Assembly: GCA_011390205.1 (NCBI GenBank)
Contig: JAABSX010000003.1
Span: 62,001-126,000 of the forward strand
Direction of reading: 5' to 3'
Length of the DNA stretch: 64,000 bases
From: Microscillaceae bacterium
GTDB lineage: Bacteria; Bacteroidota; Bacteroidia; Cytophagales; Microscillaceae
Shown here: piece after piece, positions 25,574 to 34,731 of the stretch
How positions within the stretch are numbered: the stretch's first letter is position 1
How the letters are laid out: each line of letters opens with the position of its first letter
Position numbers and translations under genes: made by a program
Notes under the pieces: generated by a model
What the model was told of the DNA's origin: nothing
The model's input: only the letters and a program-made list of their open reading frames with translations
The model's database searches: none

Positions 25574-26151
25574 TGATGCAAACAAATAATCAACTCTCTC
25601 AATATTCAGAAATAGGCTTGGCAGCCTTGGCGTTTATAGGTTTTGTGCTGAGGGTCAGGGGTATTGAGTTCGGGATATATCTTTTGCCTGTGGGGCTTTT
25701 GGGCTTGGGCTTGTTTTATGTAGGGCAGGTGTTTTTGCCCACAGCACAGCAGGTCTCACCAAGCCCGAGCAGGTTTAACCCCCTGAGTATGCTGGTCTAT
25801 TTGATAGCACTTGCTGCGATGCTTGGCATCACATTCAAGCTTTCGCTCTTGCCTTATGCCACGGATGTCCTCAAATATGTCTTGGCAAGCTTTGTATTGT
25901 CTATTATGTTCGTGCTTTTTCAATACAGAGTATCACAGCAGCCTGTAGCTATTTTACATTATCGGTATCTGCTCTCTAGGTGTGTGCTGATAGCAGCCAC
26001 TTCTTTTTTGTTCTATATCACTCCCTACCCCAAGATAGCAAAACTTTATTATCCTGATAAACCTGAATACGTGAAGGCATTAGAGAATTACCTCAAAGAA
26101 CCACACAATAAGAATTATCAAAAGAAAGTGAAGGACTTAGGTGATTTTTAG
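25573..26151 (+). CDS. Membrane protein coupled to the AAA ATPase
   Basis: A 192-residue protein with about five hydrophobic segments (roughly residues 12-28, 32-50, 70-90, 96-114 and 130-150) and a basic, soluble C-terminal tail of about 40 residues. I do not recognise the family. Its ATG shares a base with the TAA of the ATPase gene, so the two are almost certainly co-expressed. The second start codon (MM) is equivalent. It may anchor or be the substrate of the ATPase (inference). Confidence 0.75.
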   Translation: MMQTNNQLSQYSEIGLAALAFIGFVLRVRGIEFGIYLLPVGLLGLGLFYVGQVFLPTAQQVSPSPSRFNPLSMLVYLIALAAMLGITFKLSLLPYATDVLKYVLASFVLSIMFVLFQYRVSQQPVAILHYRYLLSRCVLIAATSFLFYITPYPKIAKLYYPDKPEYVKALENYLKEPHNKNYQKKVKDLGDF

Positions 26152-26243
26152 TAGATGAGAGAACTCTGATAAGCCTCCCTTTGTACTTTTACGAAGCACT
26201 TAATACAAAAAAATAAGTACCTCCTAAGAATCATCACTAAAAT

Positions 26244-26696
26244 ATGACGCACGATTTTTTTATGCAAAAAGCCCTTGCCCAGGCACGCATTGCTTACGAA
26301 GAAGGCGAAATCCCTGTCGGGGCAGTCATCACAGCCCAAGGAAGAATCATAGCACAAGCCTACAATCAGACCGAAAGACTCAACGATGTAACAGCCCACG
26401 CCGAAATATTGGCAATCACAGCTGCTACACAGGCCTTAGGAGGGAAATACTTACAAAACTGTACACTTTATGTTACGCTTGCTCCTTGTCTGATGTGTGC
26501 AGGGGCTCTTTTTTGGGCACAGCCACACAGCATCGTCTATGGTGCCGAAGATGACAAAAGAGGTTTTACACTTTATCAAAACCTCAGCAGACAAGATGGG
26601 CGTGTCTTGCACCCCAAGACCCAGGTCATCTCGGGCATTCTAGAAAATGACTGCAGAGAATTATTGACAAAGTTTTTTCAAAAATTAAGAAACTAA
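26244..26696 (+). CDS. tadA: tRNA-specific adenosine deaminase (TadA-like)
   Basis: A 150-residue zinc deaminase that converts adenosine 34 to inosine in tRNA-Arg. The zinc ligand and catalytic Glu are in TAHAEIL, and the other two Cys ligands in LAPCLMCAGAL. The segments EGEIPVGAVI and QPHSIVYGAEDDKRG are typical of TadA rather than of cytosine or riboflavin deaminases. Length is standard. It is a single gene between the ATPase pair and superoxide dismutase. Confidence 0.92.
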   Translation: MTHDFFMQKALAQARIAYEEGEIPVGAVITAQGRIIAQAYNQTERLNDVTAHAEILAITAATQALGGKYLQNCTLYVTLAPCLMCAGALFWAQPHSIVYGAEDDKRGFTLYQNLSRQDGRVLHPKTQVISGILENDCRELLTKFFQKLRN

Positions 26697-26793
26697 TTTA
26701 ACTTTAGAAGGTTGCTACAGTAGGGTTTGATTTTATTCAAGACCCTCAATTAAAATTAATTTTCAAGTTTTTTTAACCTAAAACAATATAATT

Positions 26794-27399
26794 ATGGCTT
26801 TCGAACTTCCTGCTTTACCTTATGCTACTGATGCCTTAGAGCCTCACTTCGATAAAATGACCATGGAAATCCACCATGGCAAACACCATGCAGGCTATAC
26901 CAATAACCTCAATGCTGCTATTGACGGTACTGAACTTGCAAGCAAGACCATCGAGGAAATCGTAACGGGCTTAGGGCGTGATAATATGGCAGTACGCAAC
27001 AATGGCGGTGGCTATTATAACCACAGCATGTTCTGGACTATCCTTTCTCCTAAGGGAGGCGGCGAGCCCACAGGTGAGCTTGCAGAGGCAATCAATGCTG
27101 CCTTCGGCTCATTCGCAAAAATGAAAGAAGATTTTTCTAAGGCAGCAGCCACCCGATTCGGCTCAGGCTGGGCTTGGCTCTGTGTAGAAAACGGCAAACT
27201 CGTTGTCTGCTCCACTGCCAATCAAGATAACCCATTGATGTCTGATGCAGGTTGCAATGGCACACCCATTATGGGCTTAGATGTATGGGAACATGCCTAT
27301 TATTTAAACTACCAGAACCGCCGCCCTGATTATGTAGCTGCTTTCTGGAGCTTAATCAACTGGGAGCAAGTGGGCAAAAACTATGCTGCAGCAAAGTAA
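26794..27399 (+). CDS. sodB: Superoxide dismutase, Fe/Mn type
   Basis: A 201-residue cytoplasmic enzyme that dismutates superoxide. The metal ligands are recognisable: His in MEIHHGKHH, His in YYNHSMFW, and Asp and His in the signature DVWEHAYYL. Fe versus Mn cannot be decided firmly by eye; the sodB symbol is by general resemblance. It ends at a strong hairpin and converges with a small membrane-protein gene. Confidence 0.92.
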   Translation: MAFELPALPYATDALEPHFDKMTMEIHHGKHHAGYTNNLNAAIDGTELASKTIEEIVTGLGRDNMAVRNNGGGYYNHSMFWTILSPKGGGEPTGELAEAINAAFGSFAKMKEDFSKAAATRFGSGWAWLCVENGKLVVCSTANQDNPLMSDAGCNGTPIMGLDVWEHAYYLNYQNRRPDYVAAFWSLINWEQVGKNYAAAK

Positions 27400-27430
27400 T
27401 TTTTTGAGCATAAAGAATTAAAATTTTACT

Positions 27431-27470
27431 AAAAAGCCTCAAATCTCAGTGATGAAATTTGAGGCTTTTT
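27431..27470. terminator. Terminator after superoxide dismutase
   Basis: A perfect 14-bp stem (27431-27444 and 27457-27470), a 12-base loop and a run of T follow the sod gene. The A-rich opposite arm makes it usable from the minus-strand gene as well. Confidence 0.82.
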
Positions 27471-27503
27471 TGTGTAAATATACAAACTGCCCAAAGGCAC
27501 AGC

Positions 27504-27944
27504 TTATGCAGCCTTGCTATGATAATCTCTGTAAACCACCAAAAAATAAGAATAAGCAATCACTTGTGGAATGGCAAAAAGAGTCAGGATTACCTGAGAA
27601 TTATCTGCCCTCATTTCATCACTACCTGGCAAATAACCCATCACAAGATAGAAAAAGGAAACAAGCAAAATCACCAAACGCCAAGGCACAAACCTTCTAT
27701 CATTCCGAAAATAAACCAAGTGCGCTACATTACTGATTACCTGAATAAAACCTAGAAAAAACTGTGTCAGCAAAGCGATGATTAACTGCCCTGTGATGCC
27801 ACTCAGAGGTATATCACTCCTTTTGGGTGGGTCAGAGTTTAACAAGATAAGGAGGGTAAGTACTGCCGCAAATGTATTGATGATGATGGCAAAGAAGTTT
27901 ATACGGTAATCCGATTTGAATAGAAAAGCTTTGTAAGAGTCCAT
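27504..27944 (-). CDS. Small multispanning membrane protein
   Basis: A 146-residue protein with four predicted membrane helices (about residues 18-38, 50-75, 88-105 and 117-138). The N-terminus is soluble and lacks a signal peptide. I do not recognise the family. It lies 72 bases downstream of a TPM-domain gene on the same strand, so the two may share a transcript. Confidence 0.72.
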   Translation of the reverse strand: MDSYKAFLFKSDYRINFFAIIINTFAAVLTLLILLNSDPPKRSDIPLSGITGQLIIALLTQFFLGFIQVISNVAHLVYFRNDRRFVPWRLVILLVSFFYLVMGYLPGSDEMRADNSQVILTLFAIPQVIAYSYFLVVYRDYHSKAA

Positions 27945-28016
27945 GTTTTTATTTTGAGAGAAATAATTGAGACGAAAGTATAAAAAACCATGAGTGTTTG
28001 ATTCAAATCACTGCAT

Positions 28017-29483
28017 CTACCATGAGCCGCTTGCTCCACCTCCTCCAAAGCTGCCACCTCCGCCTCCCCCAAAACTGCTCGAGCCAGAAGAAGAGCCTGA
28101 ACTCCCCCAACTAGAAGAGGAAGAAGAACTCGAGCTGCCCCAACTAGAAGAGGAAGACGAGCTTGAACTTCCCCAGCTAGAAGAAGAACTTGAACTCCCC
28201 CAGCTAGAAGAAGAACTCGAGCTTCCAGAGGAATAGGTGTAAGAACCACCACCACCACCTTTGAGTGTGAGCCACCATTTAGGCTGTCTGTAGATATAGA
28301 AGTGTATCATAAGCAGCAAAATCATATTCCAGTAAAACGTATCCCAGATTGCCCCTTCTATGTAATACAGTGAATAGTTATCTACTACTTTTATAAATTG
28401 CCTAAGTTCATAATACCTAAAAATAAACAAAGGAATGACGAGCAAAAAACTGAAAAGAAAATTAAGGAGAATGACGTATATTAACTCGCTATTTTCAAAA
28501 GATTTTCTAATCCTAGTACGTACAAACCTATATCCAAACAGCATAAAAACAAACAATGAGAGTGCCAGAAGGAGCATCTCTCGGTCATTGGCAAAAGAGC
28601 CTACAGCCAAAGCAAAGTGATAAGCCCCTTGAAAAAACAAAGCATCTAACATCAAAAGTCCTGAGAATACTCCCAAAGAAATACCAAGCCATTGATAAAA
28701 TAGCTTTGAATCAGAAGGTGAACTAAATCTTGGATGAACACTTTTTGAGCTTACACGTCCAGGAAACTTTTTCTGAAATATACCAAATACTATCCAAGTG
28801 AGTAAATAAAACAAAGGAAAATACCAGCCAATCAACAGAACTGCATAGACACAATGCGCCATCTGATTGATTTGCTTGATTTGGGCTTCCTCCTTTATTT
28901 TTTTAAGTTCGTATTCAGCCTGTCTTTTTTTAGAGAGAATGGCCATTTCAGCGACATAAGCACTGTCTGTCCTTGCCATAATTTGATAGACTCCATTTCG
29001 GATTCCCTCATATATCCTGTTTTCTTTGAAGCGAGGAGTGATATAGTAAGTGATAATATTGCTTGCAGCAAGGTCTGTCAGGTAAGCTTCTAAGCCATAG
29101 CCTACTTCTATGCGTAGTTTTCTGTCTTTTAAGAATACAGCAAGCAAGACTCCATTGTCAAATTCTTTTTGTCCTACGCCCCATTTTTCAGCAATTTGAA
29201 GCGTAGCATCTTCCAGTCTCAGGCCATAAAGCGTATCTGCAATTAATACAAAGATTTGATTACTTGTTTTTTGCTCAAAATAAGCCAAAGTATCATTCAG
29301 GTGTTGGGCTTGTTCGGTACCTAGTTTTCCTGATAAATCACTGACATAATTGTTAGGTTTGGCAGGAAAAGTCTGGGCAAAAAGCGAAGGGAAATAAAGT
29401 GAAAAAAGTACGAAAAGCCATAGACTCCTACTTTTAAAGCAAATAGGATTGATTTTTTTGAAGATATGTACTTGATAATTCAT
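28017..29483 (-). CDS. TPM-domain membrane protein with Ser/Gly-rich tail
   Basis: A 488-residue protein: signal peptide (ending about residue 36), an extracytoplasmic TPM domain (residues about 40-170; VSDLSGKL, GVGQKEFDNGVLLAVFLKDR, RIEVGYGLE), several membrane helices in residues 210-400, and a tail of WG plus poly-Ser repeats ending in GGGGGSFGGGGASGSW. TPM proteins of the YgcG group share this layout; some have phosphatase activity or help photosystem repair, but the role here is unknown. The Gly/Ser tail is usual for the group, though the regular WG-Ser(7-9) units are striking. Confidence 0.88.
   Translation of the reverse strand: MNYQVHIFKKINPICFKSRSLWLFVLFSLYFPSLFAQTFPAKPNNYVSDLSGKLGTEQAQHLNDTLAYFEQKTSNQIFVLIADTLYGLRLEDATLQIAEKWGVGQKEFDNGVLLAVFLKDRKLRIEVGYGLEAYLTDLAASNIITYYITPRFKENRIYEGIRNGVYQIMARTDSAYVAEMAILSKKRQAEYELKKIKEEAQIKQINQMAHCVYAVLLIGWYFPLFYLLTWIVFGIFQKKFPGRVSSKSVHPRFSSPSDSKLFYQWLGISLGVFSGLLMLDALFFQGAYHFALAVGSFANDREMLLLALSLFVFMLFGYRFVRTRIRKSFENSELIYVILLNFLFSFLLVIPLFIFRYYELRQFIKVVDNYSLYYIEGAIWDTFYWNMILLLMIHFYIYRQPKWWLTLKGGGGGSYTYSSGSSSSSSSWGSSSSSSSWGSSSSSSSSSWGSSSSSSSSSWGSSGSSSGSSSFGGGGGGSFGGGGASGSW
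28108..28225 (-). repeat. In-frame tandem repeat coding WG-Ser units
   Basis: Four adjacent units of about 33, 33, 27 and 27 bases encode Trp-Gly followed by nine, nine, seven and seven Ser in the TPM protein tail. All differences are multiples of three, so the frame is kept. Such repeats can change copy number by slippage. Confidence 0.75.
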
Positions 29484-29600
29484 CCAAACAAGTGATTAAA
29501 GCAGTAAAAGTAACCAGTGATAGCCCCTTAAAAAGCCTACCACAAGTTAGTAAATTTTAGACTAAATCACTTTAAAACGATAAAATAAACTCCTTCATTC

Positions 29601-30203
29601 CTAAAACTTTCCTACTTTGGCTGACTGCATCACCGCTTCGGCCGTTTTTTGCCAGCGTTCTTTTTGGCGGTAGGGGCAGGTAAAGTTAAAGATAAGCACA
29701 CGCTCATCTTCTATGGTATATTGCAAGTAAGAATATTGCATCAGTTCTCTGCTTGTGCGTAGTTGGCTACTTTCGTCTTTGACTGTCCCCACAAATTCTA
29801 TCACAATATAGTCTCTTTTGTTGATATTCATGACTTTATCTTGTATAAAACTCACATCACTGTGCATCGCTGCGATGCTTGCCTTATACATTTCTTTGAG
29901 CATTTCTAAATCTTCGGGTTTGAAGCCTGAGCCCTTGTAGGCTTGTAGGGAGCGATTGACGGTCATATTGACACCAAAGTCAGCATCACCGCTAGGGCTT
30001 GTGTACATAGCAAGGGCAGGGCGATAAGCGCCATATTTACGGGCATAGGCATCTTCGGGCATGAGCATAAAATCTTCGGGGATAGACACCATGATTTTAT
30101 CTGCTACTTTCACTTTCACGAGTCGGCTGATTTCTTGGGCAAAAGCTGCACAGTTGAGCAAAGAGAAAAGCAGGAGCAAGTTTATTTTTAAGAATGAATA
30201 CAT
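29601..30203 (-). CDS. Secreted protein of unknown function
   Basis: A 200-residue protein with a Sec signal peptide (INLLLLFSLLNCAAFA). The mature part resembles PsbP/DUF1795-like folds in pattern (VSIPEDFMLMPEDAYARKYG, then strands ending in RVLIFNFTCPYRQKERWQ and a final helix AEAVMQSAKV), but this is a loose impression. It probably acts in the periplasm. It stands alone on the minus strand, 117 bases from the TPM gene. Confidence 0.78.
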   Translation of the reverse strand: MYSFLKINLLLLFSLLNCAAFAQEISRLVKVKVADKIMVSIPEDFMLMPEDAYARKYGAYRPALAMYTSPSGDADFGVNMTVNRSLQAYKGSGFKPEDLEMLKEMYKASIAAMHSDVSFIQDKVMNINKRDYIVIEFVGTVKDESSQLRTSRELMQYSYLQYTIEDERVLIFNFTCPYRQKERWQKTAEAVMQSAKVGKF

Positions 30204-30314
30204 ATTTTAAAAAGGGTTTAATAGAGCATTTTTAACACTTTGTTATTTGACTAAGAAACTAATGCTTATCCAGAAAATTGTATGATTTACAGTACATTAA
30301 CAGCTATTGATGGT

Positions 30315-31169
30315 TTAGGTGCTTTCTTGCCATACTGCCAGAATCATCGTTTTGTCATCGGGTTCATTTGCCAATTTACCATTTCCTTCACGCAAAAACT
30401 TTCCCCATTTTTCTTTCATTTCTTGGGGAGATATTTTGCTAGAGTGCATTTTTTGGAGATTGGCGATGAGCGGGTTAAAGAACTTATCAAAAGGCTGATT
30501 AGGGTCTATGTATTTTTGGGATGCTTCATCCCAGATATTACAAATAAAAGAGTGTCGCTCACAGCCATCAGAGAGCAGCGCAAAAGCCTTTACTTTTTCT
30601 GTGATGGTAGAGGTTTTGAGGTATTGGTCTATGCTTTCTTTGTCCCAAATATCCGAACTTAAGAAGACAGTTTCATTGGCATACTCACCCTTCCAGGGTT
30701 GTATCAGTGCTTTCCATTCGTTTTTTTTGCTGAGGTAGCCTGCACGCCCGTCACCGATATGTGCAGCCAGCAGCCCCAAAGGCCCAAAAACGACTACCAT
30801 CAGGGTAGAAGATAAATCTCTGGCACTGAGCTGCTGTGAGAATGCAAATGTCTCTAAACTTTGCCTAAGCTGGGCAAATGAGTTTTTGGAGAGCTGTTGC
30901 CATGCTTCTTCTGTGGGCAGTTCTTTGTCCCATTGTTTTTGCTGAATTAAATCTATAAAAATTTGTCCAGCATTTTTTGCCAAAAACCGTGCTCCCAGAT
31001 GTGCTTTTTCTACAGAGCCAGCGCCGTCAGCGACCACTGCCACCCCCCAGCCGTGGGGGAGGGTCTGATAAAAATGTGCATCTTGGCAAGGAGTATTGTT
31101 TTTTTGATGAGAAGCCCCTGGGCTAGATTCTCCCACGATAATCCAGTGTTTGTCTGCTTGGTCTTTCAT
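30315..31169 (-). CDS. PP2C-type protein phosphatase
   Basis: A 284-residue metal-dependent Ser/Thr phosphatase, cytoplasmic. The metal-binding motifs are visible in order: NTPCQDAH (Asp), VADGAGSVEKAHLGA (DGxG), HIGDGRAGYL, LLSDGCERHS (SDG) and PDDKTMI (DDxT). The sequence is of the PP2C_2 type often found beside TerY/VWA-domain and kinase genes. Neither is adjacent here, so the cognate kinase is elsewhere. Its role is dephosphorylation of an unknown protein. Confidence 0.88.
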   Translation of the reverse strand: MKDQADKHWIIVGESSPGASHQKNNTPCQDAHFYQTLPHGWGVAVVADGAGSVEKAHLGARFLAKNAGQIFIDLIQQKQWDKELPTEEAWQQLSKNSFAQLRQSLETFAFSQQLSARDLSSTLMVVVFGPLGLLAAHIGDGRAGYLSKKNEWKALIQPWKGEYANETVFLSSDIWDKESIDQYLKTSTITEKVKAFALLSDGCERHSFICNIWDEASQKYIDPNQPFDKFFNPLIANLQKMHSSKISPQEMKEKWGKFLREGNGKLANEPDDKTMILAVWQEST

Positions 31170-31222
31170 TTCTTCTTATTTGCCTTAATTTGCTAAATTT
31201 TCAAAATCAATGTTTTTTTAGT

Positions 31223-31269
31223 AGAAAGGCTTCGCAAGAGTAAACCCCCTCAAAGCACGAAGCCTTTCT
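31223..31269. terminator. Hairpin between EttA and PP2C genes
   Basis: A perfect 12-bp stem (31223-31234 and 31258-31269) with a 23-base loop follows the ettA stop codon. The T run lies on the plus-strand side, so on the minus strand it may act mainly as an mRNA 3' stabiliser. Confidence 0.5.
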
Positions 31270-31276
31270 TTTTGCC

Positions 31277-32941
31277 TTAGCTCAGTGGCTTGTATTTAAT
31301 GCGTTGAGGGCCTTCGTTTCCTGTTCGTTTCTGATAATTTTCTTCATAATCAGAGTAATTTCCCTCAAACCAATATACCTGAGAGTTGCCTTCAAAAGCC
31401 AAGATATGTGTAGCTACCCTGTCTAAAAACCATCTATCGTGGGAGATAATCACGGCACAGCCCGCAAAGTTTTCTAGGGCTTCTTCTAAGGCTCGCAGTG
31501 TATTGACATCCAGGTCATTGGTAGGTTCATCTAACAAGATAAGGTTACCGCCTTGCTTGAGTGCCATAGCAAGGTGCACACGGTTGCGTTCTCCTCCTGA
31601 GAGTGAGCCTATTTTCTTTTGTTGGTCTGTGCCACTAAAATTAAATTTGCTCACATAAGCCCTTGAGTTAATTTCTCGCCCACCTACCATGAGTATTTCG
31701 TTGCCTCCAGAGATTGCCTGAAAGACGGTCTCCTCAGGGTTTAGGTCATCATGCTCTTGATCTACATAAGCCGTTTCTACGGTCTCGCCCACACTAAAAG
31801 TGCCACTGTCTGGTGCTGCTTGCCCTGTGATAAGCCTAAAAAGAGTGGTTTTGCCTGCTCCGTTAGGCCCTACGATGCCTACAATGCCTGCGGGTGGGAG
31901 TGCAAATTCGAGATTCTCGAAGAGGAGTTTATCTCCAAAAGCCTTAGAAACTCCATGTGCTTCTATGACTTTATTGCCTAGGCGAGGCCCAGGCGGGATA
32001 AAGAGTTCTAGTTTTTCTTCTTTCTGCCTAGAATCTTCACTGAGCATTTTGTCATATGCTCCGAGCCTTGCTTTAGATTTGCTTTGGCGTGCTTTGGGGC
32101 TCATGCGCACCCATTCGAGCTCACGCATGAGGGTTTTTTGTCTTTTAGATTCTTGTTTCTCTTCTTCTGCAAGGCGTTTTTGTTTTTGCTCAAGCCAAGA
32201 AGAGTAGTTTCCTTTCCAAGGCAAGCCTGCCCCACGGTCTAGCTCCAGAATCCATCCTGCCACATTGTCTAAGAAGTACCTATCGTGCGTAACGGCTATC
32301 ACTGTGCCTGCATACTGCTGAAGGTGCTGCTCAAGCCAGTGCACGGATTCGGCATCTAAGTGGTTGGTAGGCTCATCAAGCAATAGCACATCAGGGGTCT
32401 GTAACAAGAGGCGGCAAAGTGCTACACGTCTTTTTTCTCCTCCAGAGAGATGCTCTATGCGTGCATCGGCGGGCGGAGTACGGAGTGCATCCATGGCTTT
32501 CTCAAGGCGATTGTCCAGATTCCAAGCATCTAGCTGGTCTAGCTGCTCTTGTACTTCGCCTTGTCTGGCAAGTAATTTATCAAAATCTGCATCGGGTTCG
32601 GCAAATTTGGCGTTGATGTCTTCAAACTCTTTGAGCAAATCCACGACCTCTTGCACACCCTCTTCTACGATTTGACGCACAGTTTTTGTTTTGTCTAATT
32701 CGGGTTCTTGCTCAAGGTAGCCCACAGAATAACCTGAGGAGAAGACGACTTCTCCTTGGTAGTTTTTGTCTAGCCCTGCGATAATCTTCAGAAGAGAGGA
32801 TTTACCAGAGCCATTGAGCCCGATAACACCTATTTTAGCTCCATAAAAGAAGGATAAATAGATGTTTTTGAGCACTTGCTTTTGAGGAGGGTAGATTTTA
32901 TTTACGCCTGCCATCGAAAAAATTATCTTTTCGTTACTCAT
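31277..32941 (-). CDS. ettA: Energy-dependent translational throttle protein EttA (ABC-F)
   Basis: A 554-residue ABC-F protein of standard EttA length. It has two ATPase domains, with Walker A GLNGSGKS and GPNGAGKT, signatures LSGGEKRR and LSGGERNR, and Walker B motifs ending LLLDEPTNHLDA and LLDEPTNDLDV. The arm/linker region includes WKGNYSSWLEQKQKR. It binds the ribosomal E site and gates translation according to the ATP/ADP ratio. It has no membrane helices. It diverges from the DUF349 gene across 142 bases holding a near-palindrome. Confidence 0.94.
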   Translation of the reverse strand: MSNEKIIFSMAGVNKIYPPQKQVLKNIYLSFFYGAKIGVIGLNGSGKSSLLKIIAGLDKNYQGEVVFSSGYSVGYLEQEPELDKTKTVRQIVEEGVQEVVDLLKEFEDINAKFAEPDADFDKLLARQGEVQEQLDQLDAWNLDNRLEKAMDALRTPPADARIEHLSGGEKRRVALCRLLLQTPDVLLLDEPTNHLDAESVHWLEQHLQQYAGTVIAVTHDRYFLDNVAGWILELDRGAGLPWKGNYSSWLEQKQKRLAEEEKQESKRQKTLMRELEWVRMSPKARQSKSKARLGAYDKMLSEDSRQKEEKLELFIPPGPRLGNKVIEAHGVSKAFGDKLLFENLEFALPPAGIVGIVGPNGAGKTTLFRLITGQAAPDSGTFSVGETVETAYVDQEHDDLNPEETVFQAISGGNEILMVGGREINSRAYVSKFNFSGTDQQKKIGSLSGGERNRVHLAMALKQGGNLILLDEPTNDLDVNTLRALEEALENFAGCAVIISHDRWFLDRVATHILAFEGNSQVYWFEGNYSDYEENYQKRTGNEGPQRIKYKPLS

Positions 32942-33016
32942 TTTTTCAAATTCTTTTATATTTTCACAAACTTATTAATTTATGAGCGAAATAGAGTAAT
33001 TTTAATGTAGAATTCA

Positions 33017-33033
33017 TTAGACTTGTAGTCTAA
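33017..33033. promoter_or_regulatory. Interrupted palindrome in the ettA/DUF349 divergent region
   Basis: TTAGACT (33017-33023), TGT, AGTCTAA (33027-33033): 7-bp arms around three bases, midway between two divergent genes. The half site equals that of the palindrome before the metal operon, but the spacing is three bases longer. Confidence 0.35.
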
Positions 33034-33083
33034 CAGAATTTACCAATATTCTTAAAGCACAGCTAAATGCGAATTAAAAAAAA

Positions 33084-34379
33084 ATGGAAGCACAACAGAC
33101 AGAACACGAATTTGGGTACATTCAAGGAGATAAAATATTCTTAAAAAAGTTTTTAGACTTTCCTAGCCGCCAAATCGGAGTAGTAAAAGAATCAGTAGAA
33201 GCCTCAATAAAATATTTTGAGAACAGATTTGAGATAGCCCAACAAAAAGTAACCACACTGGGCAACCTAATAGAAGAAGCTCAAAATAAAGGCTCATACC
33301 TTATGAAGCTCATACATATGCGTAGGTATCTCTCTGATTTTGATGGGCTTGGAGATTATGTATATCTTTTTGCTTCCTTAGATGAGATGGAAAAACGCCT
33401 GATGGCATTGATATCTATCAACCGTGTCAAAAATCTTGAAATCAAAGAAGCCCTCCTCAAAAGCGCCCAAGAAATCTTAGAAAGTGAAAACATCACTGAG
33501 CTAGAAGAAGAAATCAAAGAACTCAAACAAAAATGGATTAAGACAGGCGCTGTCATCAAAGAAAAGCAAGAACTGTTGGAAAATAAATTTCAAGAAATCT
33601 ATGCAGAATATTTTGACAAAAGGAAAAGAATCATCTACGAACGCACACAGCAGGCCCGATACAATCTGCGCCGATACCACCAAATATTAGAGCGTGCAGA
33701 TAGGCTGAGAAATTCGGATGATTTTGATGGCACTTTCCAAGAGTTTAGAACCCTACAGCAGGCTTGGAAAAATGCGGGCAAAGTGCCACACAAGCAAGCT
33801 GTAATACTCTGGGAAAACTTTAAGAAAATTAATGACTATTTTTTCAATAGATTTAAAAGCTTTAAAAGCCTAAAAACAGAGTATCCTGAGCTAGAAGCCC
33901 AAGAAATTAAAGAAAAATTACAGACAGAACTCGCCGAAGAAGCCGACAAACTCTCCAGAAAAGATGCTCACCTGCATACAGACAGGGCCAAGGAGCTGCT
34001 GATGGACTGGAAGCAGCTGACAAGTGTGTTTAGAGGGATAGACCGTGACTATGCCAATATGTTTAGATTTGCCTGTGATCGTATCTTTGAAGAAAGCTAC
34101 CTGATGCGTGTGGTCAAAAGAAAATACCCTCTTTTTGAGACCAAACCCCAAGAAGATCAGCTGCGTATCAAGACGAGTTTTATGCGTGAACTCATCAGAA
34201 GAGATGAAGAAGATGTAAACTTAGGAGAAGACAAACTGAACCGAAACCAAAAAAGAAATATGCACCCCAAAGCACTGCGCACGATGCAAAATAACCTCAA
34301 TATTCAAAAAAGAAAAATAGAAGTAAAAAAGGAAGTCTTGAAAGAATTACAAAAGGAACTCAATGATTTAAGAAATTAA
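33084..34379 (+). CDS. DUF349 domain protein
   Basis: A 431-residue, highly charged and mostly helical protein with about four DUF349 repeats (each near 70 residues; for example LRNSDDFDGTFQEFRTLQQA and the preceding RYNLRRYHQ helix). Predicted coiled coils run through most of the length. There is no signal peptide. DUF349 proteins are widespread in Bacteroidota and Actinobacteria; their function is not established. An ATG at 33084 follows an A-rich leader. Confidence 0.85.
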   Translation: MEAQQTEHEFGYIQGDKIFLKKFLDFPSRQIGVVKESVEASIKYFENRFEIAQQKVTTLGNLIEEAQNKGSYLMKLIHMRRYLSDFDGLGDYVYLFASLDEMEKRLMALISINRVKNLEIKEALLKSAQEILESENITELEEEIKELKQKWIKTGAVIKEKQELLENKFQEIYAEYFDKRKRIIYERTQQARYNLRRYHQILERADRLRNSDDFDGTFQEFRTLQQAWKNAGKVPHKQAVILWENFKKINDYFFNRFKSFKSLKTEYPELEAQEIKEKLQTELAEEADKLSRKDAHLHTDRAKELLMDWKQLTSVFRGIDRDYANMFRFACDRIFEESYLMRVVKRKYPLFETKPQEDQLRIKTSFMRELIRRDEEDVNLGEDKLNRNQKRNMHPKALRTMQNNLNIQKRKIEVKKEVLKELQKELNDLRN

Positions 34380-34472
34380 TCTTTTTTTTGAAACATTTTC
34401 TGTCTTTCACGTTTATTAGCATTAAAATTGGAGATTCTGGTTTTCAGATTTTACCCTTAATATTAAAAATAT

Positions 34473-34694
34473 ATGTATTGGACTCTTGAATTAGCCTCTT
34501 ATTTAGAGGATGCACCTTGGCCGGCTACCAAAGAAGAATTGATAGATTTCTCAGAACGCTCAGGGGCTCCCCTAGAGCTGAAAGAAAATCTTCAGCAACT
34601 CGAAGATGACGGACAGCCTTATGAAAGCATTGAGGAAATATGGCCTGATTATCCTACAAAGGATGATTTTTTGTTTAATGAAGATGAGTACTAG
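34473..34694 (+). CDS. DUF2795 family small protein
   Basis: A 73-residue acidic protein. The phrases YLEDAPWPATKEELIDFSERSG and IWPDYPTKDDFLFNEDEY (split here for reading) are characteristic of the small DUF2795 proteins common in Bacteroidota. Function unknown. It is 93 bases downstream of the DUF349 gene on the same strand and could be co-transcribed. Confidence 0.85.
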   Translation: MYWTLELASYLEDAPWPATKEELIDFSERSGAPLELKENLQQLEDDGQPYESIEEIWPDYPTKDDFLFNEDEY

Positions 34695-34731
34695 CTAAAA
34701 AAATGCTTTTCTGATAGTTTTTGTGAGAGTA

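Noticed and set aside
27449-27755. Two overlapping plus-strand frames after superoxide dismutase
   Set aside because: They run antisense to a convincing membrane-protein gene, begin inside the sod terminator and look random.
27994-28236. A Pro/Glu/Leu-repeat frame on the plus strand
   Set aside because: It is the complement of the Gly/Ser repeat tail of the TPM protein.
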